A stretch of DNA of 64,000 nt from Kineococcus mangrovi (GCF_041320705.1 NZ_JBGGTQ010000004.1:186001-250000), one strand, 5' to 3'; positions 26,150-35,260 are shown, counted from the first letter of the stretch. The notes: generated by a model from the sequence alone, not told the origin. Translations and numbers: made by a program.

Positions 26150-27426
26150 AGACGCAGCCGCTGCGCCTTGCTGCTGAAGTGACTCTTGGGCGAATGCGTA
26201 ACCCGTCCAGTGAAACAGGCCCGAATCAGACTCCTTACCTTCGAGCTGCGAATGTGCGGGACGGCGAACTCGTTCTCAAAGACATCAAGATGATGCACTT
26301 CGACCAAGCGGAGCAGGTCCGGTACTCGCTCCGGTCAGGAGACGTCCTAGTTACGGAGGCGTCGGGTAGTCGAGCTCAAGTCGGGCAGACCGCGATGTGG
26401 GACGCATCCGTTCCCGGTGTCGCGTTCCAGAACACGCTTGTGCGGCTGCGGGCGAGACCAGGTACACATCCGCGTTTCCTGTACTGGTGGTCGCGTCATG
26501 CGCATGGATCGGGACTATACGGTGCTACAGCCCAGGGCTTGGCGATCTGGCATCTGAGTTCTGAGCGCGTCAGGCCGTTGCCTTTTCCGTGTTTGTCGAT
26601 ATTTCAGCAAGGCCGTACTGCTGACTTCCTCGACGTCCAGGTTGGCCTTGTCGATCAGGCAATCCGAATGCGACACAAGCAGCGTATTAAAATTGCACAG
26701 CGTAGCGACACGCGAGTGTCCTGGCTATTGACGAACCCGCGCTTGCCGGGGGGCGGCTCGCGGGCAAACTATCCGTGGCTGAGGGATGACGGCGCCAGTT
26801 TCATGAAGCTCGCATGGGTTGCTGACCTTCAGTCAGGTCTGACTATTGATGCCCAACGTGCAGGTTCCGTCGAATACCCGTACCTTTCGGTGGCCAATGT
26901 GCAAAGCGACCGACTGGACCTCTCGGTAGTCAAAACCGTCAAGCTCGATCCGCGGGTCGCCGCAAGATTCATGCTCAGGTCGGGGGACGTCCTGGTGACC
27001 GAAGGAGGCGACCTCGACAAGCTGGGGCGGGGGACGGTGTGGCGAGGAGAGATCGATCCGTGCCTACACCAGAACCACGTCTTCGCTCTGCGCCCTCACC
27101 CTGACCGGCTCCTCCCCGAGTACCTGGCTGCACTGACGCGAACTCACCACGCGCGACGGTACTTCGAGATCACGGGCAGTCGAAGCACCAACCTGGCGTC
27201 CACGAACAGCAGCAAAGTCCTCGGTTTTCGCTTCCCGCTCCCTGACGTCGCCAGACAGCGACAGATCCTCGATGAGCTGCAACTAGCGGAACAGGACGAC
27301 GCCGCGCTCGACGCGGCACTCGAACGGCAGATCGCCTTGCTCCAGGAACGCAAGCAAGCCCTCATCACCGCCGCCGTCACCGGCCAGTTCGACGTCACCA
27401 CTGCCCGAAAGGTCTCGACGACATGA
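26146..27426 (+). CDS. hsdS: Type I restriction-modification system, specificity subunit
   Basis: This predicts 426 residues with two target-recognition halves. Each begins with an AANV/VANV-type strand (TPYLRAANVRDGEL near 28; YPYLSVANVQSDRL near 244) and has RSGDVLVTE. The central conserved helix (FLDVQVGLVDQAIRMRHKQR) and the C-terminal one (ALERQIALLQERKQALITAAVTG) form the coiled-coil spacer. About 26150-26750, the first recognition domain, is clearly less GC-rich than its neighbours, a sign of exchange. Specificity cannot be read from sequence. Confidence 0.93.
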   Translation: MKTQPLRLAAEVTLGRMRNPSSETGPNQTPYLRAANVRDGELVLKDIKMMHFDQAEQVRYSLRSGDVLVTEASGSRAQVGQTAMWDASVPGVAFQNTLVRLRARPGTHPRFLYWWSRHAHGSGLYGATAQGLAIWHLSSERVRPLPFPCLSIFQQGRTADFLDVQVGLVDQAIRMRHKQRIKIAQRSDTRVSWLLTNPRLPGGGSRANYPWLRDDGASFMKLAWVADLQSGLTIDAQRAGSVEYPYLSVANVQSDRLDLSVVKTVKLDPRVAARFMLRSGDVLVTEGGDLDKLGRGTVWRGEIDPCLHQNHVFALRPHPDRLLPEYLAALTRTHHARRYFEITGSRSTNLASTNSSKVLGFRFPLPDVARQRQILDELQLAEQDDAALDAALERQIALLQERKQALITAAVTGQFDVTTARKVSTT

Positions 27427-30400
27427 GCGTCCACTCCGAGGCCGCGTTCGAAGCCACCATCGAGGCCCACCTCCTCGCCCACGACTGGCACCGAGGTGAC
27501 CCGAGCGCATACCGTCGCGGCCTCGGCCTGGACACGGGGGAGCTGTTCACCTTCATCGGCGCTACCCAGGCCGCGAAGTGGGCGAAGGTCGTCGCGCAGT
27601 ACGCCGACGTCGACACGGCGCAGAAGCAGTTCGCGCAGTGGGTGGCGAGCGAACTCAGCACCCGCGGCGTCATCGACGTCCTCCGCCACGGGGTGAAGAA
27701 CAAGGGGCAGCTGATCAAGATCGCCCAGTTCAAGCCCGCTCACGGCATCACCGCGAGCCTGCAGCAGGCCTACGCCGCCAACCGCCTCACGGTGACGCGC
27801 CAGGTCCACCACTCCGAGTCGCACCCGCACGACTCCCTCGACCTGCTGCTCTCCCTCAACGGCGTCCCCGTCGCGACGGCCGAGCTGAAGAACCCGTTGA
27901 CCGGTCAGGGCGTGGAGCAGGCGAAGAAGCAGTACCGGGAGCAGCGGTACCCGACCGACCTCATCTTCGCTAAGCGGACGGTCGTGCACTTCGCCGTCGA
28001 CCCCGACCTCGTCTTCCTCTCCACGACCGTCGGTCCGCAGGCGTACTTCCTACCCTTCAACCAGGGCTCGAACGGTCCGGGCCGGCACGGGGGACAGGGC
28101 AACCCGTCCTCCACCACCGGCTACCGCACCCGCTACCTGTGGGAGCAGGTCTGGCAGCGCGACGCCTGGCTGGACCTCCTGCACCGCTTCGTCCACGTCG
28201 AGCACGAACCCGGCACGAGCAAGAAGGCCGCGAAGACCACGACGATCTTCCCCCGCTACCACCAGTGGGACGTCGTGAAGAAGCTCGACGCCCACGCCTC
28301 CACCCACGGGCCGGGCCGGGCGTACCTGCTGCAGCACTCGGCGGGCTCGGGGAAGTCCAACAGCATCGCGTGGCTCGCCCACCGGCTCTCCACCCTGCAC
28401 ACCGCCACCGACGCGAGTTCGCTGCAGGGGGCGGCGAAGAACCTCGGGCCGGACACGAAGGTCTTCCACAAGGTCGTCGTCGTCACCGACCGGGTCGTCC
28501 TGGACCGGCAGCTGCAGGAGACCATCGCGCAGTTCGACCACACCCCCGGCGTCGTCGAACGCATCGACAAGAACTCCCAGCAGCTCGCGGACGCGCTCAC
28601 CGGGTCCACGGCGCAGATCGTCATCACCACCCTGCAGAAGTTCCCCGTCGTCAAGAAGGCCGTCGGGGCGGTCGGCGGCGGCAAGCGGTACGCCGTCATC
28701 GTCGATGAGGCGCACTCCTCGCAGTCGGGGGAGGCCGCGAAGGGGCTGAAGTCCGTGCTCGGGACCGGCCCCGACGCGCTGGCCGCCGCCGAAGCGGCGG
28801 ACGCGGCGGAGGAGCAGGCGAGCGACCCGGAGGACGCGCTGAGCGCGGACGTCGGTGACCTCCTCCTGGCCAGCGCACGTGACCGGGGCCGACAGGCCAA
28901 CCTCTCGTTCTTCGCCTTCACCGCCACCCCGAAGCAGAAGACGCTGGAGCTGTTCGGCGAGAAGATCCCCGACCCGACCAGGGACAGTGGGTTCCGCCAC
29001 GAGGCGTTCCACCTGTACTCGATGCGGCAGGCCGTCGACGAGGGGTTCATCCTCGACGTGCTCGCCAACTACGTCACCTACACGACGTACTACCGCCTCG
29101 CCAACGGTGCCCAGACCGTCGAGGGGTCCGCCGGGAGCGACCCTGAGGTCGACAAGCGCAAGGCCAGCCAGAAGCTCGCCCGGTTCGTGAGCCTGCACCC
29201 CTCCAACCTGGCCCAGAAGGCCGAGATCATCGTGGAGCACTTCCGCACGGTCACCGCGGGCAAAATCGGCGGTCGCGCCAAGGCGATGGTGGTCACCCGA
29301 TCCCGCCTGCACGCCGTGCGCTACCACCAGGCGATCGAGAAGTACATCGCCGGCAAGGGGTACCAAGACGTCAAGGCCCTCGTCGCGTTCTCCGGGAAGG
29401 TCGAAGACCCCGACGTCCCCGGCGAGGAGTGGACCGAACCCCGGCTGAACCGCGACCGCGCCGGCAACCCCATCCCCGAGACGGAGACCGCGGCCCGCTT
29501 CAAGGGCGAGGACCCGTTCGACGAGTCCGACTACCAGGTGCTCATCGTCGCCGAGAAGTACCAGACCGGTTTCGATGAACCCCTGCTCCACACCATGTAC
29601 GTCGACAAGAAGCTGGACGGGGTCAAGGCTGTCCAGACCCTGTCCCGGCTCAACCGGACGACACCTGGCAAGGAGGGGACCTTCGTCCTCGACTTCGCCA
29701 ACGACGCCGAGGACCTCAAGGAGGCTTTCCGGCCGTTCTTCGAGACGACCTGGACCGAACCGACCGACCCGAACCTGCTCTACACGCTGCAGCAGCGCAT
29801 CGAGAGCCACGCGATCGTCCACCCCGCCGACGTCAGCACCTTCGTCGCGGCCCTCCTCAAGGGCGAACTGAGCGGCAACGAAGTCCTGTACGCCACGACC
29901 GACGCCGCGCTCGAACGCTACCGGGCCATGCCGGAACCAGCGGACCAGGAGGACTTCCGCACCGCACTGCGCGACTTCGTCCGCATGTACGCCTTCCTCG
30001 GGCAGGTCATCACCTGGCACGAGGTGGACCTCGAGGAGCTCTTCTACTACGGCAGCGCCCTCCTCACGCGTCTGCCGAAGCTGGAGGGGGAGGACGGTGA
30101 CGTCGACGTCAGCGACGCCGCCACCTTGACCCACCTGCGCACGCAGATCACCGGCGAACACGACGTGTCCCTCGCCGCCGGGGACGGAGAGGACGGCCTC
30201 CCCCCGGCCACGGGCGGCGGGGCGGGAGCCCAGAACGACCCGGAGAAGGTGCGGCTGTCCGAGATCATCGCCGCCCTGAACTCCAAGTTCGGGCTCGACC
30301 TCGGGGAGGCGGACACCCTCCTCGTCGAGCAGTACGTGGTGCAGAGCACTCTGGACCCGGAGATGCGTGCGGTGGCGATGGAGAACTCCGAGGAGAACTT

Positions 30401-30566
30401 CGGGTACCGCTTCGACAAGCGGGTCGACGACTTCGTCATCGACCGGCAGAACGCCAACGAGGCGCTGTTCACCAAGTACTTCGACGACCCGGCCTTCCAG
30501 ACGGTGCTCGTGGAGTTCATGCGCAAGGAGGCCTACCGGCGCATCCGAGGTGGTGAGGCGGCGTGA
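27423..30566 (+). CDS. hsdR: Type I restriction endonuclease, motor subunit
   Basis: This predicts 1047 residues. The nuclease domain has DSLDLLLSLNGVPVATAELKN near 135-155 (PD-ExK core). The SF2 motor follows: Walker A HSAGSGKSNS near 304, VIVDEAHSSQ near 427, FFAFTATPKQKTLELFG, and QTLSRLNRTTPGK as motif VI. The complex translocates DNA and cuts unmodified DNA far from the site. The start overlaps hsdS by 4 bp, so hsdMSR is one operon with all three genes intact. Confidence 0.95.
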   Translation: MSVHSEAAFEATIEAHLLAHDWHRGDPSAYRRGLGLDTGELFTFIGATQAAKWAKVVAQYADVDTAQKQFAQWVASELSTRGVIDVLRHGVKNKGQLIKIAQFKPAHGITASLQQAYAANRLTVTRQVHHSESHPHDSLDLLLSLNGVPVATAELKNPLTGQGVEQAKKQYREQRYPTDLIFAKRTVVHFAVDPDLVFLSTTVGPQAYFLPFNQGSNGPGRHGGQGNPSSTTGYRTRYLWEQVWQRDAWLDLLHRFVHVEHEPGTSKKAAKTTTIFPRYHQWDVVKKLDAHASTHGPGRAYLLQHSAGSGKSNSIAWLAHRLSTLHTATDASSLQGAAKNLGPDTKVFHKVVVVTDRVVLDRQLQETIAQFDHTPGVVERIDKNSQQLADALTGSTAQIVITTLQKFPVVKKAVGAVGGGKRYAVIVDEAHSSQSGEAAKGLKSVLGTGPDALAAAEAADAAEEQASDPEDALSADVGDLLLASARDRGRQANLSFFAFTATPKQKTLELFGEKIPDPTRDSGFRHEAFHLYSMRQAVDEGFILDVLANYVTYTTYYRLANGAQTVEGSAGSDPEVDKRKASQKLARFVSLHPSNLAQKAEIIVEHFRTVTAGKIGGRAKAMVVTRSRLHAVRYHQAIEKYIAGKGYQDVKALVAFSGKVEDPDVPGEEWTEPRLNRDRAGNPIPETETAARFKGEDPFDESDYQVLIVAEKYQTGFDEPLLHTMYVDKKLDGVKAVQTLSRLNRTTPGKEGTFVLDFANDAEDLKEAFRPFFETTWTEPTDPNLLYTLQQRIESHAIVHPADVSTFVAALLKGELSGNEVLYATTDAALERYRAMPEPADQEDFRTALRDFVRMYAFLGQVITWHEVDLEELFYYGSALLTRLPKLEGEDGDVDVSDAATLTHLRTQITGEHDVSLAAGDGEDGLPPATGGGAGAQNDPEKVRLSEIIAALNSKFGLDLGEADTLLVEQYVVQSTLDPEMRAVAMENSEENFGYRFDKRVDDFVIDRQNANEALFTKYFDDPAFQTVLVEFMRKEAYRRIRGGEAA

Positions 30567-30900
30567 ACGCGCCCCGGATCCGCTACCAGGACGTCGTGCC
30601 CTACGACGTCCCGCCTTCCTCGACCTCCTGACCGGGCCCACCGGCGGCCACCTCGCACTGCCCCACTCCGTCCACTGGGGGCCGAGCCGCGTCGTGGACC
30701 TCGACGACCCTTCCGAGCTGGTCTGGGCCTACCAGGCCGTGGTGCGCGAGGGAACGGTGCGGCAGCAGCGCGAGCTCCTCGACGCCGCCACGCTGGTCCG
30801 CGTGTGGCGCGACCTGACCCTCCCCGTGCGCTGCCGGACCCTGTGGGAGGAAGCGTTCCCCGTGTTGGTGTGGACCGCCTCGGCGGACGTGGTCGGTTGA
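30563..30900 (+). pseudogene. Frameshifted small gene preceding an AbiEii-like toxin remnant
   Basis: A GTG overlapping the hsdR stop opens MNAPRIRYQDVVPYDV, then the frame closes at 30628. The next frame continues without a start as FLDLLTGPTGGHLALPHSV and on to VRCRTLWEEAFPVLVW, ending at 30900. Joining the two needs loss of one base near 30604-30612. The protein type (LTGPTGG...LP, YDLDDP-like, WEEAFP) resembles the partner gene found before actinobacterial nucleotidyltransferase toxins. That role is from memory of gene context, not from a domain hit. Confidence 0.6.
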
Positions 30901-31208
30901 TGGACCTGCTCGCGCACCAGCGGTACGTCACGCGCCTGCTGCTCGCAGCGACCGCCGGCAAGGGGTTCGTCCTGGCGGGGTCGGGTGCCATCCGCGAGCA
31001 CGCGATGATCGACCGGCCCACCGAGGACGTGGACCTCTTCACCGATTCCCTGGACGCCGACGGGTTCGACCGTCGTCTGCTCGCCGAGCAGTCGCGTCTC
31101 GCAGTGACCCTCGCGCCGCGACGGGTCGAGCAGCACGGCACCGGTGAGGTGGAGCTGCCGGCCGTCCAGGACCGGCTCGGAGCGTGGGCTCGCGCGCTGC
31201 GCGGCTGA
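30900..31208 (+). pseudogene. Truncated AbiEii-like nucleotidyltransferase toxin
   Basis: This gives 102 residues starting one base inside the previous stop (TGATG). KGFVLAGSGAIREHAMIDRP plus TEDVDLFTD is the G-S and DxD core of AbiEii/DUF1814-type nucleotidyltransferases. Full-length members have 200 or more residues; here the sequence after residue 60 turns into short unrelated text (TLAPRRVEQHGTGEVELP) and stops. The toxin is probably inactive. Together with the frameshifted gene before it, it forms a dead toxin-antitoxin pair at the end of the restriction island. Confidence 0.65.
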
Positions 31209-31247
31209 CGCGCCGCCTGTCCGGCGGAGAAACCCTCCGGGCTCCGC

Positions 31248-33659
31248 TCACTCCAGCGGGGTCACCGTCACCACCATCGCCACGTCCGCGACGACGGGGT
31301 GACCACCGTCGTACAGCGCCCCGGCCCGCACCGTCGGCTCGCTCAGCACCACCGCGTCCTCGTAGAAACCCCCGAACAGCACGGTCAGGTGGACCGGGCT
31401 CCGGTGCACGACGGCGTGGGCGAGTTGGCGGACGTCGCCCTCGGGCAGGAGTTCGGCCCGCTTGCGCAGCGAGCGGGCGAGTTTCTCCACGGCGGGGTCG
31501 GGGGCCGGCGGAGCGCCGGCGCGCAGCCGCAGCGCGTGCGCGACCGGGTCGCGGTCCACGTCCTGCGCGCCCGCGACGTCCGGGGAGGCGTCCGGCCCGC
31601 CGGGAGCGGCGGGTTCGTCGAGGTGGGGCCGGGCCCGCGTCACCGCGTGGCCGACGGGTTCTCCGGCGAGGTTCTCCTCCCGCGGCAGGTACCCCGCCGC
31701 GCGCACGCCGGCGAGCACGTCGGCCGGCGCGGCGGCCGAGGCCAGCACGGTGGGGGCCAGCGCGACCAGGGCGAACCGGCGCAACCCGGAGTGGGTGCGG
31801 AGTTCGGCCAGCAGGGCTTCCTCACCGACCAGGACGGTGCCCGCGGGCCGGATCCCGACCTTGCCGTAGCGGCGGCCGACGTCGCGGGCGAGGTACTCCA
31901 GCGTCTGCGGCAGCGGTTTGTCGCTGAGTTCGCGCAGGCCGTCCAGGAGGTCCTCGACGGTGTGCCCGGCGTCGAGGGCGGCCCGGAAGGTGGCGTCGGT
32001 GAACCGCCAGGAGTTCGCCGCGCCGCGGGCCTCGCGCTCCGCGACGGTGTCCAGCACGTCGACGACGTGGGCGGCGGGGTCGCCGGCGACCAGGACGGTC
32101 AGGTCGGAGCCGAAGCTGGCGCGGGCGTTCACGGCGGGCAGGAGCAGGTCGGCGTCGCGGACCAGGGCGTCCCGGTCGTCCCCGACGAGGGCGTGGCCGG
32201 CGCCGCTGAGGGTGCCCACGGCCACGGCGCCGACGAGTTCGGCCTCGGCCAGCACGTCGGCGACGTCGTCGGCGTCGTGGGGTTCCAGAGCGCGAGGCCG
32301 GGCCCAGGCGAGGTGCGCAGAGAGGTCCCCGGCGGAGGTGACGCCCCGTCCGGCGGGCAGCCGGCCCAGGTGGCGCAGCAGTTCCCGGCGGATCTCGGCG
32401 GCCCGCGGCGCGGTCGTCCCCCCGCCGATCGCGGCGGGCCTGTCGTCCAGGTCGCGGTCGCGCACGACGAGGGTCGGCCAGTCCCACCAGGTGCGCAGCA
32501 GGTCGGCGTAGCGCTCGGCCGGCGGACGCCGCCGCCACTGCGGAGCGCGGTGGGAGGCGGTGATGGAGGTCTCACCCGCCCGGGCCAGCAGACCCAGCTG
32601 GTTCGCGGCGGTCAGGGCGAACCGCACGAGCCGGGCGTCGGTGGCCAGGGTCTTGGCGGTCCGGCCGATCTCCCGGGCCCCGATGGAGCCGTCCTTGCGG
32701 GTGGGCACGGGGGCGCGGGCGAGGAGCTCGACGACGGCCGAGACGGCGGTGAGGGTCTCGACCGCCGCGCCGGCCGCGGCGCGGTGGGCGGTCTCGGGGG
32801 CGACCGGGACGGTGGGCAGGTCGGGGCCGCGGACGGGGAGGGGCACGCGCACCGAGCCCTCCAGCAGGGCGAGGGCCACCTCCCGGGGCAGGACGCGGGC
32901 ACCCTGGGAGAGGTCCCAGGCGAGCCCGTGCTCCAGCGCCCAGGCCACGGCGTCGGCCGTCGCCCTGCGGTCCGGTCGGAACTGCTCGTGGGGTCGCAGG
33001 ACGGCCTCGGCCAGTTCCCGCAACGCGGCACCGGTGCGCGCGTCCGCGCGGGCGGTCAGCCGCCGGACCAGGTCGGGGTCGTTCAGGACGTTCCGCACCC
33101 GGTGGACGGCACCGGCGGGGTCGGTGGGCAACCCCCAGGCGCGCAACCGCCGCGCCAGGTCCGGCGCGTCGGTGCGTTCCAGCAGGTCGTCCAGGGGGAT
33201 GCCGCCCAGCAGCGGGACCAGCACCCGCTGGGCGCCCGGGGTCGTGCGCAGCCCGTCGGGGTGCGCCGGGGTGGGGGCGGGCACCACGAGCCCGACCCGC
33301 AGCAGGTCCTCGACCCGGGCCCGCACCGCACCGGCGGGGTCGTCCACGGGACCGTCGGGGGCCAGCAGTGCGACCAGCCGGCCGAGCCGGGCGCCACGAC
33401 CCAGGAACGAGAGAGCTTCCAGGACGACCGAGGTGGGGGCGTCGAGCCGGTCGACGGCCTCCGCCACGTACCCGGGGGCGGCCAGCCGCTGCGCGAGGTC
33501 GTCCAGGTCGGCCGGGGCTGCTCCGCGCAGCAGTTCCGGCCGGTCGGTCAGCAACCCGACCAGCGCCTCCTCGCTCAGGGAACGGAGGTGGTCGCGGACC
33601 AGGTCCTGCTCGTCCGGTCCGGTGGCGGCGACGTCGGGGAGGGGCTCGTGGGACGGCAC
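31248..33659 (-). CDS. Helicase-associated (XPB/Ssl2-type helicase_C_3) domain protein
   Basis: This predicts 803 residues without Walker motifs. Long helical repeats (LRSLSEEALVGLLTDRPELL, VLEALSFLG) are followed by a C-terminal part with YLARDVGRRYGKVGIRPAGT and LGRLVALLAPDG-like winged-helix elements. It matches the large actinobacterial proteins annotated as helicase C-terminal or XPB N-terminal-like domain proteins, usually near a DNA-repair helicase gene. Their role is unproven. The GTG at 33659 has TAGTTT (33666-33671) ending 6 nt upstream, so a leaderless start. Confidence 0.82.
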   Translation of the reverse strand: MPSHEPLPDVAATGPDEQDLVRDHLRSLSEEALVGLLTDRPELLRGAAPADLDDLAQRLAAPGYVAEAVDRLDAPTSVVLEALSFLGRGARLGRLVALLAPDGPVDDPAGAVRARVEDLLRVGLVVPAPTPAHPDGLRTTPGAQRVLVPLLGGIPLDDLLERTDAPDLARRLRAWGLPTDPAGAVHRVRNVLNDPDLVRRLTARADARTGAALRELAEAVLRPHEQFRPDRRATADAVAWALEHGLAWDLSQGARVLPREVALALLEGSVRVPLPVRGPDLPTVPVAPETAHRAAAGAAVETLTAVSAVVELLARAPVPTRKDGSIGAREIGRTAKTLATDARLVRFALTAANQLGLLARAGETSITASHRAPQWRRRPPAERYADLLRTWWDWPTLVVRDRDLDDRPAAIGGGTTAPRAAEIRRELLRHLGRLPAGRGVTSAGDLSAHLAWARPRALEPHDADDVADVLAEAELVGAVAVGTLSGAGHALVGDDRDALVRDADLLLPAVNARASFGSDLTVLVAGDPAAHVVDVLDTVAEREARGAANSWRFTDATFRAALDAGHTVEDLLDGLRELSDKPLPQTLEYLARDVGRRYGKVGIRPAGTVLVGEEALLAELRTHSGLRRFALVALAPTVLASAAAPADVLAGVRAAGYLPREENLAGEPVGHAVTRARPHLDEPAAPGGPDASPDVAGAQDVDRDPVAHALRLRAGAPPAPDPAVEKLARSLRKRAELLPEGDVRQLAHAVVHRSPVHLTVLFGGFYEDAVVLSEPTVRAGALYDGGHPVVADVAMVVTVTPLE

Positions 33660-33689
33660 GGCCAGAAACTACGCGACACCGGGAGCGCT

Positions 33690-34078
33690 CCTCCGTCGGC
33701 GGGCCGGGAGCCCCCGGCGACGACCGCCGTGCCCGGGCCGTCGCCGAGCTGGCTGCCGACGTGGTTCCCGGTGCAGTCGTCGACGTGGTCGTGGCCGCAG
33801 GACACGCCCTCGACGTCACCGTGCTCGGGGGCGGCGTGGAGGAGGCCGGGGTCGAACCGGGCGGTGTGCTCCCGCTCGTCGCGCTCGCCCACGGTGCCGT
33901 GCTCGACGACCGCCGCCGCGTGCGCCTCCTGCGTCGACCCGGTGGGGGAGCCGAACCGCAGGCGGCGGAACCCCCGCAGCGGGACGCGGAAGAACACGAA
34001 CCCGGGTCGTTCGGCGTCGAGGACGCGCTCGATGAGCTGGACCGCGCGCACGTCCGTGCGAGGGCCGTGCTCGGGATC
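33690..34078 (-). pseudogene. Remnant of a metallophosphoesterase C-terminal domain
   Basis: On the minus strand one frame has strong G/C third positions and reads VQLIERVLDAERPGFVFFRV, FGSPTGSTQEA, FDPGLLHAA, and GDVEGVSCGHDHVDDCTGN. This resembles the end of calcineurin-like phosphatases (FVFFHIPLPE, TGxxQE, GDVxGVxxGHDH). The His of FFHxP is Arg here and the N-terminal half is missing. No start codon with a sensible context is present, and the frame runs into the next gene. I read it as a decayed gene; boundaries are approximate. Confidence 0.5.
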
Positions 34079-34079
34079 T

Positions 34080-34146
34080 CCAGGACGACCGGGGTGGGGC
34101 GTCGAGCCGCTCGAACGCCTCCACCACGTACCCGGGGGCAGCCACG
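34080..34146 (-). repeat. Diverged copy of a segment of the helicase-like gene
   Basis: These 67 bases match 33419-33486 inside the helicase-like gene at roughly nine bases in ten, with a one-base deletion. On the minus strand the parent reads LAAPGYVAEAVDRLDAPTS and the copy VAAPGYVVEAFERLDAP before the shift. It lies at the upstream border of the phosphatase remnant, so the region 33660-34205 is assembled from gene pieces. Confidence 0.6.
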
Positions 34147-34205
34147 GTCCGAACCCGTGCTCGCGAGGCGTGGACGCCGCGCGGTGGCCGGACCACACTC
34201 GGGGG

Positions 34206-34649
34206 GTGCCCCCGTCCCGCGACGACCTGGTCCGGCTGCGGCGGGTCCGCGACCGCATCGACCGCGACCACGCGCAGCCGCTGGACGTCGCGGCGCTGGC
34301 CCGGCAGGCGCTCATGTCACCGGGCCACTTCTCCCGCAGCTTCAAGGCGGCGTGGGGCGTGACGCCGTACGACTACCTGATGACCCGCCGGATCGAGCGG
34401 GCCAAGGCGCTGCTGCGCCGCGGTGACGTCTCGGTCACGCAGGCCTGCTTCGCCGTCGGCTGCTCCTCGCTGGGGTCGTTCAGCGCGCGGTTCTCCCGCC
34501 TGGTGGGGGAGAGCCCGAGCTCCTACCGGGCCCGCGACCACTCCGCCGCCGCGTTCATCCCCAGCTGCGTCCTGGCGCGCGCGTCCCGACCGGGCAGGAT
34601 CGGAGAAGCGCGACCGGGGGCCGCCGCCCTAGCGTCGTCCACGTGCTGA
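34206..34649 (+). CDS. AraC-family regulator, DNA-binding domain only
   Basis: This predicts 147 residues. It has just the double HTH: LDVAALARQALMSPGHFSRS with FKAAWGVTPYDYLMTRRIERAK, then VTQACFAVGCSSLGSFSARF with SRLVGESPSSYR. No sensor domain is present. Its end overlaps the following VOC gene by 7 bp, so it probably controls that gene. CACACT (34194-34199) ends 6 nt before the GTG, a leaderless-type start. Confidence 0.88.
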   Translation: MPPSRDDLVRLRRVRDRIDRDHAQPLDVAALARQALMSPGHFSRSFKAAWGVTPYDYLMTRRIERAKALLRRGDVSVTQACFAVGCSSLGSFSARFSRLVGESPSSYRARDHSAAAFIPSCVLARASRPGRIGEARPGAAALASSTC

Positions 34650-35071
34650 CCGTCACCAACGTCGTCCTGACCGTCCACGACCACGACGAGGCCCTGGCCT
34701 TCTACCGCGACCGGCTCGGGTTCGCGGTGACCCAGGACGTCTCCTACGAGGGCATGCGGTGGGTCACGGTGACCCCACCCGACCAGCCCGACCTCCACGT
34801 CGTCCTGGAGACCCCGCAGTCCTGGCCCGACGCCCCGCAGGCCGACCGTGACGCCGCGCTGGACCTGCTCGCCAAGGGCCTCATGTCCCGGATCATCCTC
34901 ACGACCGACGACGTGGACGCGCTGCACGACGCGTTGTCGGCCGCCGGGGTGGAGATCACCTCCGAGCCCGTCGACCAGCACTACGGCGTGCGGGACTTCG
35001 GGGTCCGGGACCCCTCGGGCAACCAGCTCCGGTTCAACCAGCCGCTGACCTCGGCCCCCTCGCGGGCCTGA
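34643..35071 (+). CDS. VOC-superfamily protein (glyoxalase/bleomycin-resistance-like)
   Basis: This predicts 142 residues in two beta-alpha-beta repeats: VTNVVLTVHDHDEALAFYRD with RLGFAVTQDV, then DDVDALHDALSAAGVE with FGVRDPSGNQLRFNQ. Members bind a divalent metal and act on, or bind, small molecules; this one has a truncated first metal His and the substrate is unknown. It overlaps the AraC gene. TAGCGT (34630-34635) ends 7 nt before the GTG, so it may also be transcribed alone as a leaderless mRNA. Confidence 0.88.
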   Translation: MLTVTNVVLTVHDHDEALAFYRDRLGFAVTQDVSYEGMRWVTVTPPDQPDLHVVLETPQSWPDAPQADRDAALDLLAKGLMSRIILTTDDVDALHDALSAAGVEITSEPVDQHYGVRDFGVRDPSGNQLRFNQPLTSAPSRA

Positions 35072-35083
35072 CGGGCGGCCGGC

Positions 35084-35260
35084 TCAGCGGAGGGGGTCGG
35101 TCCCGGGACCGCGGTCCTCGCGCGCGGAGCGGATGCCGTCCCGGACCCCCGCCCTCACGGCGCGGTAGACGACGTACGCGGTGACGGCGAGGCCCACGGC
35201 CCAGAGGACGAGCGGGATGCCGAGGGCGAAGAGGCCGGTGAGGCCGGGTTCACGGAACAT
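35084..35260 (-). CDS. 58-residue single-span membrane protein
   Basis: This small gene reads MFREPGLTGLFALG at the start, then one hydrophobic helix (IPLVLWAVGLAVTAYVVY) and a charged tail (SAREDRGPGTDPLR). Its start overlaps the end of the upstream small membrane-protein gene by 11 bp. No function is recognised. The codon third positions are G/C-rich as in real genes here. Confidence 0.6.
   Translation of the reverse strand: MFREPGLTGLFALGIPLVLWAVGLAVTAYVVYRAVRAGVRDGIRSAREDRGPGTDPLR

Noticed and set aside
31299-34205. Plus-strand open frame of over 900 codons ahead of the AraC gene
   Set aside because: It is the antisense of the helicase-like gene. Only the part after 34206 has a domain.
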